64,000 bases of DNA. Source: Actinoplanes italicus. GTDB lineage: Bacteria; Actinomycetota; Actinomycetes; Mycobacteriales; Micromonosporaceae. Each line of letters begins with the position of its first letter. The stretch's first letter is position 1. The position numbers and the translations under genes were made by a program. The stretch covers positions 78,465 through 142,464 of the forward strand of contig NZ_PVMZ01000025.1 in assembly GCF_003001815.1 (NCBI RefSeq), written 5' to 3'. A model generated the notes under the pieces. That model was not told the origin of the DNA and searched no databases. It saw nothing but the letters and a program-made list of their open reading frames with translations. Of this stretch, positions 40,746 through 50,111 are shown one piece after another.

Positions 40746-41924
40746 ATGCACATCGCCATGGTCAGCATCCCGTTCCCCGGCCACGTCAACCCCAGCATCG
40801 AGGTCATCCGCGAGCTCGTCGCCCGCGGCCACCGGGTCACCTACGCCAACGACCCGTCCTGGGCCGCGATCATCGAGTCCACGGGTGCCGAGTTCCGGCC
40901 CTGCAGATCCACCCTGACCGGCGGCAACGACGGGTCCGACGGCGACGCCATCGACCAGCTCACGCTGTTCCTCGACGACGCGATCGCGATGCTCCCGCAA
41001 CTACGTGAGGCCTATCAGGACGATCGGCCCGATCTCTTCCTGTACGACATCGCCGGCGCACCGGCCCGGCTGCTCGCCGAGCAGTGGGGCATCCCGTCGA
41101 TGCAGCTGTCCCCCACCTTCGTCGCCTGGGACGGCTACGAGCAGGAGATGGCGCCGATGGTCGAGGCGATGCGCGCCGACCCACGCGGCGCCGACTACTA
41201 CCGCCGCTTCGAGCAGTGGCTGACCGAGAACGGCTCGTCCGTCACCGACAGCATGGCGTTCCAGGGCCGCCCGGACCGGTCGCTCGTCCTGATCCCCCGC
41301 GCCATGCAGCCGAACGCCGACCGGGTCGACGACAAGGTCTACTCCTTCGCGGGCCCGATCCTCGGCGAACGCGGCGACCAGGGCGGCTGGACCCGGCCGG
41401 CCGACGCTGAGAACGTCCTGCTCGTCTCCCTGGGCTCGGCGTTCACCGAGCATCCGGAGTTCTACCGCGGATGCGTCGAGGCCTTCGGCGGCCTGCCCGG
41501 CTGGCACGTCGTGCTGCAGATCGGCAAGCACGTCGACCCCGCAGTGCTCGGTGAGCTGCCCGGCAACATCGAGGTTCACACGTGGGTGCCGCAGCTGGCG
41601 ATCCTGCGGCAGGCACAGGCGTTCCTCACCCACGCCGGCATGGGTGGCAGTGTCGAGGGGCTCTACTGCGGCACCCCGATGCTCGTCGCGCCGCAGGCGG
41701 TGGACCAGTTCGGCAACGCCGACCGGCTGGTCGAGCTGGGTGTGGCCCGGCGGATCAGCACCGACCTCGGCGCGGCGGACCTGCGGGAGGCGTTTCTGGG
41801 TCTGATCAACGACCCGGACGTCCGCCGCACGAGCGCCGGCATCAGCCGGGAGCTGCGGGAGAGCAGCGGCGCCGCCTACGCCGCGGCGCTCATCGAGAAC
41901 GCCGCAGCGCTTACCGGGAGATGA
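40746..41924 (+). CDS. Macrolide glycosyltransferase (OleD/Mgt-like)
   Basis: A 392-residue GT-B enzyme. The start (HIAMVSIPFPGHVNPSIEVI), VRGHRVTYA-like stretch, LVLIPRAMQPNADRVDD, LLVSLGSAFTEHPEFYR, WVPQLAILRQA and VPQAVDQFGNAD-type end closely follow OleD and Mgt of Streptomyces as I remember them. His13 is the likely catalytic base and Asp101 its partner. These enzymes transfer glucose from UDP-glucose to the desosamine 2'-hydroxyl of macrolides and inactivate them. ATG 40746 has GGAGG 5 bases before it. Control by the divergent TetR suggests inducible macrolide resistance. Substrate inferred. Confidence 0.87.
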   Translation: MHIAMVSIPFPGHVNPSIEVIRELVARGHRVTYANDPSWAAIIESTGAEFRPCRSTLTGGNDGSDGDAIDQLTLFLDDAIAMLPQLREAYQDDRPDLFLYDIAGAPARLLAEQWGIPSMQLSPTFVAWDGYEQEMAPMVEAMRADPRGADYYRRFEQWLTENGSSVTDSMAFQGRPDRSLVLIPRAMQPNADRVDDKVYSFAGPILGERGDQGGWTRPADAENVLLVSLGSAFTEHPEFYRGCVEAFGGLPGWHVVLQIGKHVDPAVLGELPGNIEVHTWVPQLAILRQAQAFLTHAGMGGSVEGLYCGTPMLVAPQAVDQFGNADRLVELGVARRISTDLGAADLREAFLGLINDPDVRRTSAGISRELRESSGAAYAAALIENAAALTGR

Positions 41925-41926
41925 GG

Positions 41927-42505
41927 TCAGGCGGTCCGCAGAAGCGTCCAGCCGGAGTCGCGGGCGCGGGCCGCGGCCAGCACTCCGGCGACCGCGGCCG
42001 CGTTCGTGATCTCGCCGCGGAACACCATGGCCACGCACTCGTCGAGGTCGACGCGGCGCACCTCGAGGTCGGCCTCCTCGGCGGTCCGCTCGTGCCGGTC
42101 CGTCTCGGCCACCGGCGCGAGGTCGCGGGCGAGGAACACGCGGACCGCCTCGTCGGAGAACCCGGGCGAGGTGTGCAGGTCGATCAGCGGCTCGATCCGG
42201 CCGGCCGTGAGGTCGGCCTCCTCGGCCAGTTCGCGGGCCGCGGTGACCGCCTCGTCCTCACCGGCCACGTCACGCAGGCCGGCCGGCAGCTCCCAGAGGT
42301 GCCGGCCGACCGGGTGGCGGTACTGCTTGATCAGCACCACCCGGTCGGAGTCGTCCAGGGCGACCACGACCACGGCGCCCTGGTTCTCCACCACGTCGCG
42401 GACGGCGGTCGTGCCGTCCGACATGGTCACCTGGTCGCTGTAGACGGAGAAGATCGCACCGTGGTAACGCTCGTCCCGGGACACCGTCTCGTGGGCGAAC
42501 GTCAT
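41927..42505 (-). CDS. NUDIX hydrolase (ADP-ribose pyrophosphatase-like)
   Basis: A 192-residue NUDIX protein. The NUDIX box is recognisable (LPAGLRDVAGEDEAVTAARELAEEADL), but it has one extra residue between the first Gly and Glu and Asp in place of the last Gly. The LIKQYRHPVGRHLWELPAGL lead-in is typical of ADP-ribose or nucleotide-sugar pyrophosphatases. It begins one base after the pyrG stop, so it is coupled to CTP synthase, the same pairing as Rv1700-Rv1699. It converges with the glycosyltransferase gene two bases away. Confidence 0.9.
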   Translation of the reverse strand: MTFAHETVSRDERYHGAIFSVYSDQVTMSDGTTAVRDVVENQGAVVVVALDDSDRVVLIKQYRHPVGRHLWELPAGLRDVAGEDEAVTAARELAEEADLTAGRIEPLIDLHTSPGFSDEAVRVFLARDLAPVAETDRHERTAEEADLEVRRVDLDECVAMVFRGEITNAAAVAGVLAAARARDSGWTLLRTA

Positions 42506-42506
42506 C

Positions 42507-44198
42507 TCAGGGAGCCTCGACGTCGATCTCGACGGGCAGCTCGTCCGCCGAGGCGTACGCGATGGCGGCCTTGACCAGCCCGTCGAAGAGCGGGTGCGGG
42601 CGGGTCGGGCGGCTCTTGAGTTCCGGGTGCGCCTGCGTTGCCACGAAGTACGGGTGCGTCTCCCGGTCCAGCTCGATGAACTCGACCAGGCGGCCGTCCG
42701 GGGAGGTGCCGGAGAAGACCAGACCCGACTGCGACAGCTTGTCCCGGAAGTCGTTGTTGACCTCGTAGCGGTGCCGGTGCCGCTCGGAGATCTCGGTCGA
42801 GCCGTACACCTCGGCCACGATCGAACCGGTCTTGAGCTTCGCCGGATAGGCACCGAGCCGCATGGTGCCGCCCAGGTCGCCCTTGCCCGCGACGATGTCC
42901 TCCTGGTCGGCCATGGTGGAGATGACCGGGTAGGTGGCCTTCTCGTCGAACTCGACCGAGTTCGCGCCGGCCAGGCCGGCCAGGTTGCGGGCCGCGTCGA
43001 TCGTCATGCACTGCAGGCCCAGGCACAGCCCGAGGATCGGGATCTTGTTCTCCCGGGCGTACCGCGAGGTGTTGACCTTGCCCTCGATGCCGCGGACACC
43101 GAAACCACCCGGGATGACGATGCCGTCGACGCCCTTGAGCGCGGCAGCGGCGCCGGCCGGGGTGACACAGTCGTCGCTCGGCACCCAGCGAAGCTTGATC
43201 TTCACGGTGTTGCCGAACCCGGCGGCCCGGATCGCCTCACTCACCGAGAGGTACGCGTCCGGCAGGTCCACGTACTTGCCGACCAGTGCGACCGTGATCG
43301 TCCGCTTCGGGTGGTGGACCCGCTCGAGCAGGTCGTTCCACGTCTTCCAGTTGACGTCCCGGAAGGACAGGCCGAGCCGGCGCACGACGTACGCGTCGAG
43401 GCCCTCGTCGTGCAGGACCTTCGGGATGTCGTAGATGCTCGGCGCGTCCGGGCAGGCGATGACGGCCTCGGCGTCCACGTCGCAGTAGAGCGCCAGCTTG
43501 TGCTTCATCTTCTCCGGGATCTCCCGGTCGCTGCGGCAGATCAGGGCGTCCGGCTGGATACCGATGTTGCGCAGCGCGGCCACCGAGTGCTGAGTCGGCT
43601 TGGTCTTCAGCTCACCCGACGGCGCGAGGTAGGGCACGAGCGACACGTGCAGGTAGAAGACGTGGTCACGGCCGACCTCGTGACGGACCTGGCGGATCGC
43701 CTCCAGGAACGGCAGCGACTCCATGTCGCCGACCGTGCCGCCGACCTCGGTGATCACCACGTCCGGGACGTTGCCGTTCTCGTCCGGGTCGGCCATCGCG
43801 AAGATGCGGCTCTTGATCTCGTTGGTGATGTGCGGGATCACCTGAACGGTGTCGCCGAGGTACTCGCCGCGCCGCTCACGGGCGATGACCGCCGAGTAGA
43901 CCTGGCCGGTCGTCACGTTCGCCTTGCCGGACAGGTCACGGTCGAGGAAACGCTCGTAGTGCCCGACGTCGAGGTCGGTCTCCGCCCCGTCCTCGGTGAC
44001 GAACACCTCACCGTGCTGGAACGGGTTCATCGTGCCGGGGTCGACGTTGAGGTAGGGGTCCAGCTTCTGCATCACGACGCGAAGACCGCGGGCGGTGAGC
44101 AGATTGCCGAGGCTGGAGGCGGTGAGGCCCTTGCCCAGCGAGGAGGCGACGCCCCCGGTGACGAAGATGTGCCGCGTGTCGCGCACTGTTGAGGCCAA
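42507..44198 (-). CDS. pyrG: CTP synthase
   Basis: A 563-residue enzyme making CTP from UTP, ATP and glutamine. The synthase domain begins HIFVTGGVASSLGKGLTASSLG and includes KLDPYLNVDPGTMNPFQHGEVFV. The glutaminase domain has GGFGVRG and the nucleophile in ILGLCLGLQCM, with a late HPE. The TTG at 44198 is used because a GGGAG ribosome site precedes it; a GTG at 44186 is the alternative and begins closer to the domain. A NUDIX gene follows. Essential backbone gene. Confidence 0.97.
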   Translation of the reverse strand: MASTVRDTRHIFVTGGVASSLGKGLTASSLGNLLTARGLRVVMQKLDPYLNVDPGTMNPFQHGEVFVTEDGAETDLDVGHYERFLDRDLSGKANVTTGQVYSAVIARERRGEYLGDTVQVIPHITNEIKSRIFAMADPDENGNVPDVVITEVGGTVGDMESLPFLEAIRQVRHEVGRDHVFYLHVSLVPYLAPSGELKTKPTQHSVAALRNIGIQPDALICRSDREIPEKMKHKLALYCDVDAEAVIACPDAPSIYDIPKVLHDEGLDAYVVRRLGLSFRDVNWKTWNDLLERVHHPKRTITVALVGKYVDLPDAYLSVSEAIRAAGFGNTVKIKLRWVPSDDCVTPAGAAAALKGVDGIVIPGGFGVRGIEGKVNTSRYARENKIPILGLCLGLQCMTIDAARNLAGLAGANSVEFDEKATYPVISTMADQEDIVAGKGDLGGTMRLGAYPAKLKTGSIVAEVYGSTEISERHRHRYEVNNDFRDKLSQSGLVFSGTSPDGRLVEFIELDRETHPYFVATQAHPELKSRPTRPHPLFDGLVKAAIAYASADELPVEIDVEAP

Positions 44199-44317
44199 GG
44201 CCCGCTCCCGTGGTCGCCGTTAACAGGTTCTTGCGGCCGGGGCAGGACCCCATCCACGGGAGTTCACCGTAACACTGTTTGCCAGGAGCTCCACGTTCGG
44301 GCTGGTGGACGTGCGTG

Positions 44318-46588
44318 TCATGGCACAGTTAACGGATCTCCGTCGGATTTGCGTAGTAGTGGGCCACCAGGACCGTCCGTCTCCCCCGGCGCCGGGGTCC
44401 GGTCGGCGGCGTGCAGCAGCACCCGCAGGGCCGTGAGCACCGCGATCGGCGCCGCCGTGGCCGCCGCGGCGCCGGCCACGCCGAGGGCCGTTCCGCCGAG
44501 CACACCGGCGATCAGCGTCGCCACCACCGTCCCGGCGACCCCGCCCCGGACCGCCGGATGCAGGCCATACACGCGGTTCAGGCCACCCCAGGGGGAAAAC
44601 TGGCAGAACACCAGCATCACCGCACCGCACAGAGCCAGCAGCGTGAGCGGGTTGTCCAGCAGCGCCTGCCCGTTCGCCGCCGCGGCGCGCTGCATCGCCG
44701 GACCGGCGGTGCCGTCGCCGAGCGCGGTCAGGAACCGGCCCAGCGTGCCCTGCTCCAGCGGCGCGCGCCGCAGGTCGAGCACCGCGAACGTGATGGTCAC
44801 CACCACGCCGGTCAGCGCCGACCAGGCGAACCGCGGGAAGGTCAGCCAGCCGCCGGTGCTCATCACCGCGGCCACGCAGGCGCCGGCCGTCACCGCGATC
44901 GCCCCGACCGGGTCGGCGCCCAGGTGGGAGCTGCCGACCATGACCACACCCAGCCCCCCGAAGGTCACCATGACCAGCGGGCGCCAGCGCCGGGTCACCC
45001 ACTGCGCCAGCGAGCCACCGAGCAAGAACAGCCCGGCCACGAAGACACCGAGACCGACGCTGCCGAGCCCGGCATACCGCACTCCGTGGATGGCCGAGTA
45101 ACCGGCCACCCCGTTGAGCTGCAGCCGCGCCCCCGTCGCCAGGTCCACCGCCACCGCCAGCGCGCTGATCGCGGCGACGGCGGCCATCGGCCACAGCGTC
45201 CGCTGATAGCGCGGCGCGAACCGGATCAGCAGCGTCCCGGCGGCCATCAGCACGGCCGTCGCCGACCCGAACATCCACGCCGGGTGGGCGCTGCTCCACC
45301 ACGGCACCACATCGGCGAGCAGGGCCGCCGGGATCGCCAGCCCCGCCGCGATCAGCGCCAGCTCGGCCAGTTCGACCAGGCGTCGCGGCGGCAGCGGCGG
45401 GCCGAGCGGGCCGGCGTGCCGGCGTGCGCGGACCAGTACCGGGATCACCGCGATGAAGAGCACCAGCTGCAGGACGGCCAGCACGGTGAAGAAGATCTCG
45501 GCGACGCCGCGCTGGGCGATCGCCCGCCGGTCGGCGTCCTGCCGTCCCTGCATGGCCTCGGCCGGATCGCTCGGACGGCCCGGCGTGACACCGGCCGTGT
45601 AACCGGCGAACAGTTTCTCCGGCGCCGGTTTGCCCAGCGCCGACAGCACGGTCGGCGCCAGATCGACCAGCTGCAGGTAGCCCTCGCGGCCGGTGCCCGC
45701 AGAGGTGAGCCAGCCGCCCTCCCAGCCGGGGCCCTCGACGATCGCCACGTGCAGGCGCGACGTCGTGTCGGTGTCGGCCAGCCCGGCGATCAGCATCAGC
45801 GAGCGTTCCGGACGGGCGGCGAGGACCTTGGCGAGGGTACGGTCGGCGGCCTCCACCTGGGTGCGGCGAGCCGCCCCGTCACCCTCGATCGTGCCGAGGT
45901 CGACGATGCTCAGCACACAGTCGGCGAGCATTTCGGCCGGGTCCGCCGGCAGTTCGGCCACGTAGCGGTCGACGCGGCCGAACGGGCGGGCCGCCGCGAT
46001 GGCCGCGCCCGGGCCGACGGCCACCGAGCAGCGCACCGACTCGGCCAGGGCTCCGGGCGTCGTCCCGTACGGCAGCCGGTCCTGATTGTTGCGGACCACC
46101 GTGGGCTGATCCGTGAGGTTGGCACCGCGCCCGTCCGGCTGGGTGAGCCGTGGCTCGGCCGCCGGGCAGCGGCCGGTCACCGAACGGGTGTCCCAGGCCG
46201 CGTAGTTGCCGGCGCCGAGCGTCAGCCACCCGTCGGACGGACACGTCACCGAATGCGCCGAGCGCACCGACAGCCAGCCCGCCGAACCGCGGGTCGCCTC
46301 CTGCCAGAGCGCCGGGGTGCGCTTCGGGTCGAGATCCTCCCAGCGCAGCCCGGCCGCGGCGGCGATCACCACGTAGTCGGCGTCTCCGCCCCGCTGCCGT
46401 TCGGCGGGCCGCAGCGCCAGCACCGCGAGACTGGCCGCGGCGACGAGCACCACGAGCAGGTAGGGCACCCAGGCGGCGACGACCGGACCGCGGGGGGTGC
46501 CCGGCGGGCGGACCCGGCGCAACCGGTCGAGCAGCCCGTGCTTCTCCGGAACCCGCGAAGGGACCCGCGAAGGCACCGACGGAGTCAC
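44318..46588 (-). CDS. Large membrane protein with alkaline-phosphatase-like N-terminal domain
   Basis: A 756-residue protein. One membrane helix near residues 38-62 is followed by about 330 external residues and then about ten hydrophobic segments. The external domain has features of the alkaline-phosphatase/sulfatase fold (DYVVIAAAAGLRWEDL at the start and YLQLVDLAPTVLSALGKPAPEKLFAG at the end), but I cannot identify a full metal site, so it may be inactive. It overlaps the start of nothing downstream but is itself translationally coupled to the glycosyltransferase upstream. Its neighbours (glycosyltransferase, lipid flippase, MraY-like) suggest work on a cell-envelope polymer. Confidence 0.65.
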   Translation of the reverse strand: MTPSVPSRVPSRVPEKHGLLDRLRRVRPPGTPRGPVVAAWVPYLLVVLVAAASLAVLALRPAERQRGGDADYVVIAAAAGLRWEDLDPKRTPALWQEATRGSAGWLSVRSAHSVTCPSDGWLTLGAGNYAAWDTRSVTGRCPAAEPRLTQPDGRGANLTDQPTVVRNNQDRLPYGTTPGALAESVRCSVAVGPGAAIAAARPFGRVDRYVAELPADPAEMLADCVLSIVDLGTIEGDGAARRTQVEAADRTLAKVLAARPERSLMLIAGLADTDTTSRLHVAIVEGPGWEGGWLTSAGTGREGYLQLVDLAPTVLSALGKPAPEKLFAGYTAGVTPGRPSDPAEAMQGRQDADRRAIAQRGVAEIFFTVLAVLQLVLFIAVIPVLVRARRHAGPLGPPLPPRRLVELAELALIAAGLAIPAALLADVVPWWSSAHPAWMFGSATAVLMAAGTLLIRFAPRYQRTLWPMAAVAAISALAVAVDLATGARLQLNGVAGYSAIHGVRYAGLGSVGLGVFVAGLFLLGGSLAQWVTRRWRPLVMVTFGGLGVVMVGSSHLGADPVGAIAVTAGACVAAVMSTGGWLTFPRFAWSALTGVVVTITFAVLDLRRAPLEQGTLGRFLTALGDGTAGPAMQRAAAANGQALLDNPLTLLALCGAVMLVFCQFSPWGGLNRVYGLHPAVRGGVAGTVVATLIAGVLGGTALGVAGAAAATAAPIAVLTALRVLLHAADRTPAPGETDGPGGPLLRKSDGDPLTVP

Positions 46589-47697
46589 CGGCGGACCGCC
46601 GCGACCTCGGCATAACCGGACCGCACGTCGGCGACCACGTCGGCCTCGCCGGGCCAGGTCGCCGCCTGCCGCGGGCCGCGGGCCGCGTAGTCGGCGCGCA
46701 GCAGCGGATCGCCGAGCAGTCGCCGGACCGCCGTGTCGAGGGCATCGAGGTCGTTCGGCGGGATCTGCACCGCCGCGTCGCCGACCAGACCGGGCAGCCC
46801 GCCGACCGCGGTGGTGACCAGCGGCACCCCGGCGTGCAGCGCCTCCTGGGCGAACAGTTGCCGCGCCTCCCAGTCGCTGGTGATCACCGCGAGGTCGGCG
46901 CCGAGCAGCAGGTCCGGTACGTCGGTGCGGTGCCCGAGCAGGTGGACCGGGGCGTGCAGCCGGGACGCGCGCTGCGCCAGCGGCATGTAGCTGGGCCCCG
47001 AGCCGGCGATCACCACGACCGGGGCGGGATCGAGGTCACGCCATCGGGCGGCCGCGTCGATCAGCAGATCGTGGTGCTTCTGCGGGTGCAGCCGGCCGAC
47101 CGACAGGATCAGCGGGGTCTCGCCGCGCAGCCGGAACTCGGCGCGCACCGCCGCACGGGTCCGCTTCGGCGACGCCAGCTGCGGGGCGGCGACCGGGCCC
47201 AGCCTCGCCTTGCGGGCGCCGAGCGCCGTCGCGCGCTGCACCAGATCGTCGGAGGCGCCGAGGGTCAGCGCGGCGTTGCGCGCCACGATCCGCTCCAGCA
47301 GGGCCCCGGCTTGGCCTCTCAGGCCCCGGGCGAGGACCGCGTTGTGCCAGGTCACCACCAGCGGTACGCCGGTCCGCGCGACCGAGGCCACGAAGGCGGC
47401 CCGCAGGCCGTGCGCGTGGATCACCTCGGCGTCACGCCCGGCGACCGCCTTGCGCAGCTGCCGGATCGCGCCGGAGTCCTGTGGTCCGGGGTCGGCCGGG
47501 ATCTCCACCACCGAGAACTCGAGGCCGCTCGCCGTGAACCCGAAGTGCTGGTCGACCGCGGACGGCCCGCACACCAGCACCCGGCAGCCGCCGGCGACCA
47601 GGCCGCGGGCCAGTGATGCGACGTGCTGGCCGATCCCGCCGGTACTGGACGCCACCACCAGCACGACCGAGCCGCGCCATTCCCCGTCGCTGCTCAC
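46585..47697 (-). CDS. GT4-type glycosyltransferase
   Basis: A 370-residue GT-B retaining glycosyltransferase. The GGIGQHVASLARGL start, VIHAHGLRAAFVA, the nucleotide-sugar region ILSVGRLHPQKHHDLLIDA and the donor motif SDWEARQLFAQEALHAGVPLVTTAVGGLPGLV (with the ExxxxxxxE spacing) define the family. No signal or membrane segment, so it acts on the cytoplasmic side. GTG 47697 overlaps the flippase stop by GTGA, and its stop overlaps the start of the membrane protein. It probably adds sugars to the lipid-linked product handled by the flippase. Confidence 0.87.
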   Translation of the reverse strand: MSSDGEWRGSVVLVVASSTGGIGQHVASLARGLVAGGCRVLVCGPSAVDQHFGFTASGLEFSVVEIPADPGPQDSGAIRQLRKAVAGRDAEVIHAHGLRAAFVASVARTGVPLVVTWHNAVLARGLRGQAGALLERIVARNAALTLGASDDLVQRATALGARKARLGPVAAPQLASPKRTRAAVRAEFRLRGETPLILSVGRLHPQKHHDLLIDAAARWRDLDPAPVVVIAGSGPSYMPLAQRASRLHAPVHLLGHRTDVPDLLLGADLAVITSDWEARQLFAQEALHAGVPLVTTAVGGLPGLVGDAAVQIPPNDLDALDTAVRRLLGDPLLRADYAARGPRQAATWPGEADVVADVRSGYAEVAAVRR

Positions 47698-49256
47698 GAC
47701 CGCTGACCCCTCACTCTTCCCAGACGTCGTCCCAGCGTGCCGGCCAGCGGCCCGAGGTCACGCCGATCCAGCACGAAGGCCACCGCCAGGTACACGGCGG
47801 CGACCGCCACACCGCCCAGCATGCCCGCAACGAGGCTGCCGGGCACTCCCGGGGTGGGCCCGAGACCCGTCACCACCGCCCACCCGGCGAGTCCGGCGGC
47901 CACGGCCGCGAGCACCGCCGCCACGGTGGCGCGGCCCAGCCCGGCCAGTGCCTCGCGGCCCGCGTGCCGGCGTACCGCGAGGACCAGCAGCACCCCCGTG
48001 ACGGTCATGCCGATCGCATTGGCCACACCCAGCCCGAACACCCTGGCACCACCGCCCGGCACTGCCGTGACCACGATCACGGCCACCGCGGCCGTGAGCC
48101 AGCCCACGGCCGAGGCCACCGCGGCCGCGGCCGTCGCACCCCGCGCGTAGAGAGCACGCGACAGCAGCGCGAACAACGCGTAGCCGAGCAGCCCGGGAGC
48201 GAATCCGACCACCCCGGCCGCCGCTCCGCGGGCGTTCATCAGCGCGGTCATCGGAATCGCCAGCCCGGCCAGCGCGGCCGTGCCCAACCCGGCGAACAGC
48301 ACGATCGAGCGTGCCGTGCCGGAGAGCGCGGAAGCGTACCCGGCCTCGTCCCCGCCCGAGAACGCCGCCGCGAGCCGTGGGTAGACGGCCGTCGCCAGCG
48401 GGACGGCGAGCACCGCCCACGGCAGCAGGAACACCGTCTGCGCACCGGTGTAGTGAGCCATCTCCCGTGCGGCGAGAACCACGATCAGCGCGGCCACCAC
48501 CTGCTGCGCGCCGACGGTGACGGCACCCGCCCAGCCCAGCCGGACCGCCTGCCGGCCCTCGCCGCCGGGGAACCGCAGGCTCGGCCGCAGTCGCAGCCGC
48601 AGCCGCGCGACCGGGATCAGCAGGCAAAGGCTGAGCACGACGACGCCGAGGGTGGTGCCTACGGACAGGGTCAGTTCACCGGCACGGCTCAGCCCGGCGA
48701 ACCCGGTCCGCGGGCCGTCGATCACCGCGTACGCGAGGTAAGCCGACATCACCGTCACGCTCGACAGCAGTGGCGCGATCACCGGCCACGCGAACCGGTG
48801 GTGCGCCTGCAGCACACCGGTCAGCACGATCCCGACGCCGTAGAGCGGCAGTTGCGGCGCGAAGATCCGCAGCATCCGGGCGGCGATCTCCTGATGCTCC
48901 GGAGGCACGCCGTCGAGCAGGCCGCTGATCGGCCCGGCCGCCAGGAACACCAGCACGGCCAGCGGGAGGGTCAGCAGCAGCACCCAGGTGAGCAGGGCGG
49001 ACGTGACGCGGTGCACCCGGTCGCGGTCGCCGTCCGCGACCGCGCCGGCCAGCAACGGAACCACCAGGCTGGCCAGCGCGCCACCGGCGACCAGCTCGAA
49101 GACGATGTTCGGCACCAGGTTGGCGGCGAAGTAGAGGTCGGCCAGGCCGTCCTCGCCGACCGTGTAGAAGAACACCAGCGTCCGGCCGAACCCGGCGAGC
49201 CGGGCCACGATCGTCAGCGCCGTGATCAGCGCGGCCGCACCGGCGAGCCTGGTCAC
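47694..49256 (-). CDS. MurJ-like lipid flippase (MVF/MOP superfamily)
   Basis: A 520-residue membrane protein with about 14 hydrophobic segments. The start (VTRLAGAAALITALTIVARLAGFGRTLVFF) and the FELVAGGALASLVVPLLAG and YPRLAAAFSGGD motifs are those of the MurJ/MviN-like lipid-II flippases. This looks like a second, shorter family member rather than the multidomain MurJ of the dcw region. The GTG at 49256 is chosen since it overlaps the preceding stop by GTGA; the frame extends 15 codons further up. It likely flips an undecaprenyl- or decaprenyl-linked precursor. Confidence 0.85.
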   Translation of the reverse strand: MTRLAGAAALITALTIVARLAGFGRTLVFFYTVGEDGLADLYFAANLVPNIVFELVAGGALASLVVPLLAGAVADGDRDRVHRVTSALLTWVLLLTLPLAVLVFLAAGPISGLLDGVPPEHQEIAARMLRIFAPQLPLYGVGIVLTGVLQAHHRFAWPVIAPLLSSVTVMSAYLAYAVIDGPRTGFAGLSRAGELTLSVGTTLGVVVLSLCLLIPVARLRLRLRPSLRFPGGEGRQAVRLGWAGAVTVGAQQVVAALIVVLAAREMAHYTGAQTVFLLPWAVLAVPLATAVYPRLAAAFSGGDEAGYASALSGTARSIVLFAGLGTAALAGLAIPMTALMNARGAAAGVVGFAPGLLGYALFALLSRALYARGATAAAAVASAVGWLTAAVAVIVVTAVPGGGARVFGLGVANAIGMTVTGVLLVLAVRRHAGREALAGLGRATVAAVLAAVAAGLAGWAVVTGLGPTPGVPGSLVAGMLGGVAVAAVYLAVAFVLDRRDLGPLAGTLGRRLGRVRGQRS

Positions 49257-50086
49257 GCTTGCGATTGCCGGCGCCCGAGGTCGTCGAGGGTACGCAGCCA
49301 CGGGGTGTCCTGGATGACCTTGGTGAAGCTGACCTTCTCGCTCGCCGCGGTCAGGGCCGCCAGCGCCGCGAGGGCGCCCGCCCGGCCGGTCGTCGAGGTC
49401 CGCGCCACCAGCGCGACGCCGAGCAGCGCGCCCAGCGCGTTCGCCCCGGCGTCACCGAGCATGATCTCCTCGCCGAGGTCGCCGGGCAGCAGGGCCGCGC
49501 CCGCGCCGAGCGTGCCCGCGGTCATCGACGCGTTGCGGCCCACCGCGAGCGGCGCCCCGAGGATCGCGCCGGCCTTGAGCGCCCGCCCGGGCCGCAGATC
49601 CAGCAGGTTGAGCAGGTTCGCCGTCCCGGCGATGACACCGGCGCCGAGCAGAACGTCGACGCCACGCCCGAATCGCGAGGACCGGCCGCTGCCGATCAGC
49701 GCGGAGGCCGCCAGCCCGGCCGCGCCCACCCCGGCGATCTTGACGAGGCCGCTGGTGACCTTGCCCTCGCGCAGCGCGCCCAGATGCCCGGCGAAACCCT
49801 TCGCCGCCTTCTGGTCGGGCCGGTTACCGACCAGGTCGTCGTAGAACCCGACCGCACCGCTGACCGCACCTGCCGCGACGGCCGCCGCCGCCAGACGGCC
49901 GGACGCAGCCCCGGACGCCGCCCCGATCGTGGCACCGGCCGCCAGTGCCGGGCCACCGGCGAGCGTCACGGTCCGCCCGTGGAAGTTGGTCCGTTCCAGC
50001 TCGCGGGCTCTGGGATCACGGCGCACCCAGGCGAGCACGTTCCTCGCGACCAGGGCGCCGACGGCTGCGGAGCGGAGGTAGGCCAT
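49253..50086 (-). CDS. MraY/WecA-like phospho-sugar transferase (short form)
   Basis: A 277-residue, mostly hydrophobic protein. GFYDDLVGNRPDQKAAKGFAGH (Asp-Asp motif), NLLNLLDLRPGRALK and MLGDAGANALGALLG correspond to the conserved loops of prenyl-phosphate sugar-phosphate transferases, but the protein is shorter than the usual 320-360 residues and lacks the HxH motif at the end that I would expect in MraY. It may make or modify the lipid carrier intermediate for the flippase and glycosyltransferase encoded downstream. TAGACT lies 8 bases before the ATG. Confidence 0.72.
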   Translation of the reverse strand: MAYLRSAAVGALVARNVLAWVRRDPRARELERTNFHGRTVTLAGGPALAAGATIGAASGAASGRLAAAAVAAGAVSGAVGFYDDLVGNRPDQKAAKGFAGHLGALREGKVTSGLVKIAGVGAAGLAASALIGSGRSSRFGRGVDVLLGAGVIAGTANLLNLLDLRPGRALKAGAILGAPLAVGRNASMTAGTLGAGAALLPGDLGEEIMLGDAGANALGALLGVALVARTSTTGRAGALAALAALTAASEKVSFTKVIQDTPWLRTLDDLGRRQSQA

Positions 50087-50094
50087 GGCCGCAG

Positions 50095-50100
50095 AGTCTA
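50095..50100 (-). promoter_or_regulatory. -10 hexamer before the MraY-like gene
   Basis: TAGACT on the minus strand lies 8 bases before the ATG at 50086, with no ribosome site. This would be the promoter of the four-gene envelope row (MraY-like, flippase, glycosyltransferase, membrane protein), which is then coupled by GTGA/ATGA overlaps. Confidence 0.4.
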
Positions 50101-50111
50101 GACGGGCAGGA

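Noticed and set aside
44217..44335. CCGTTAAC and its complement as a pyrG operator pair
   Set aside because: Eight-base matches 103 bases apart with one copy inside the upstream gene's end are not enough to claim a site.
44411..46615. Large plus-strand frame opposite the membrane protein
   Set aside because: His/Arg/Gln-rich shadow of a hydrophobic protein; no start signal and no domain.
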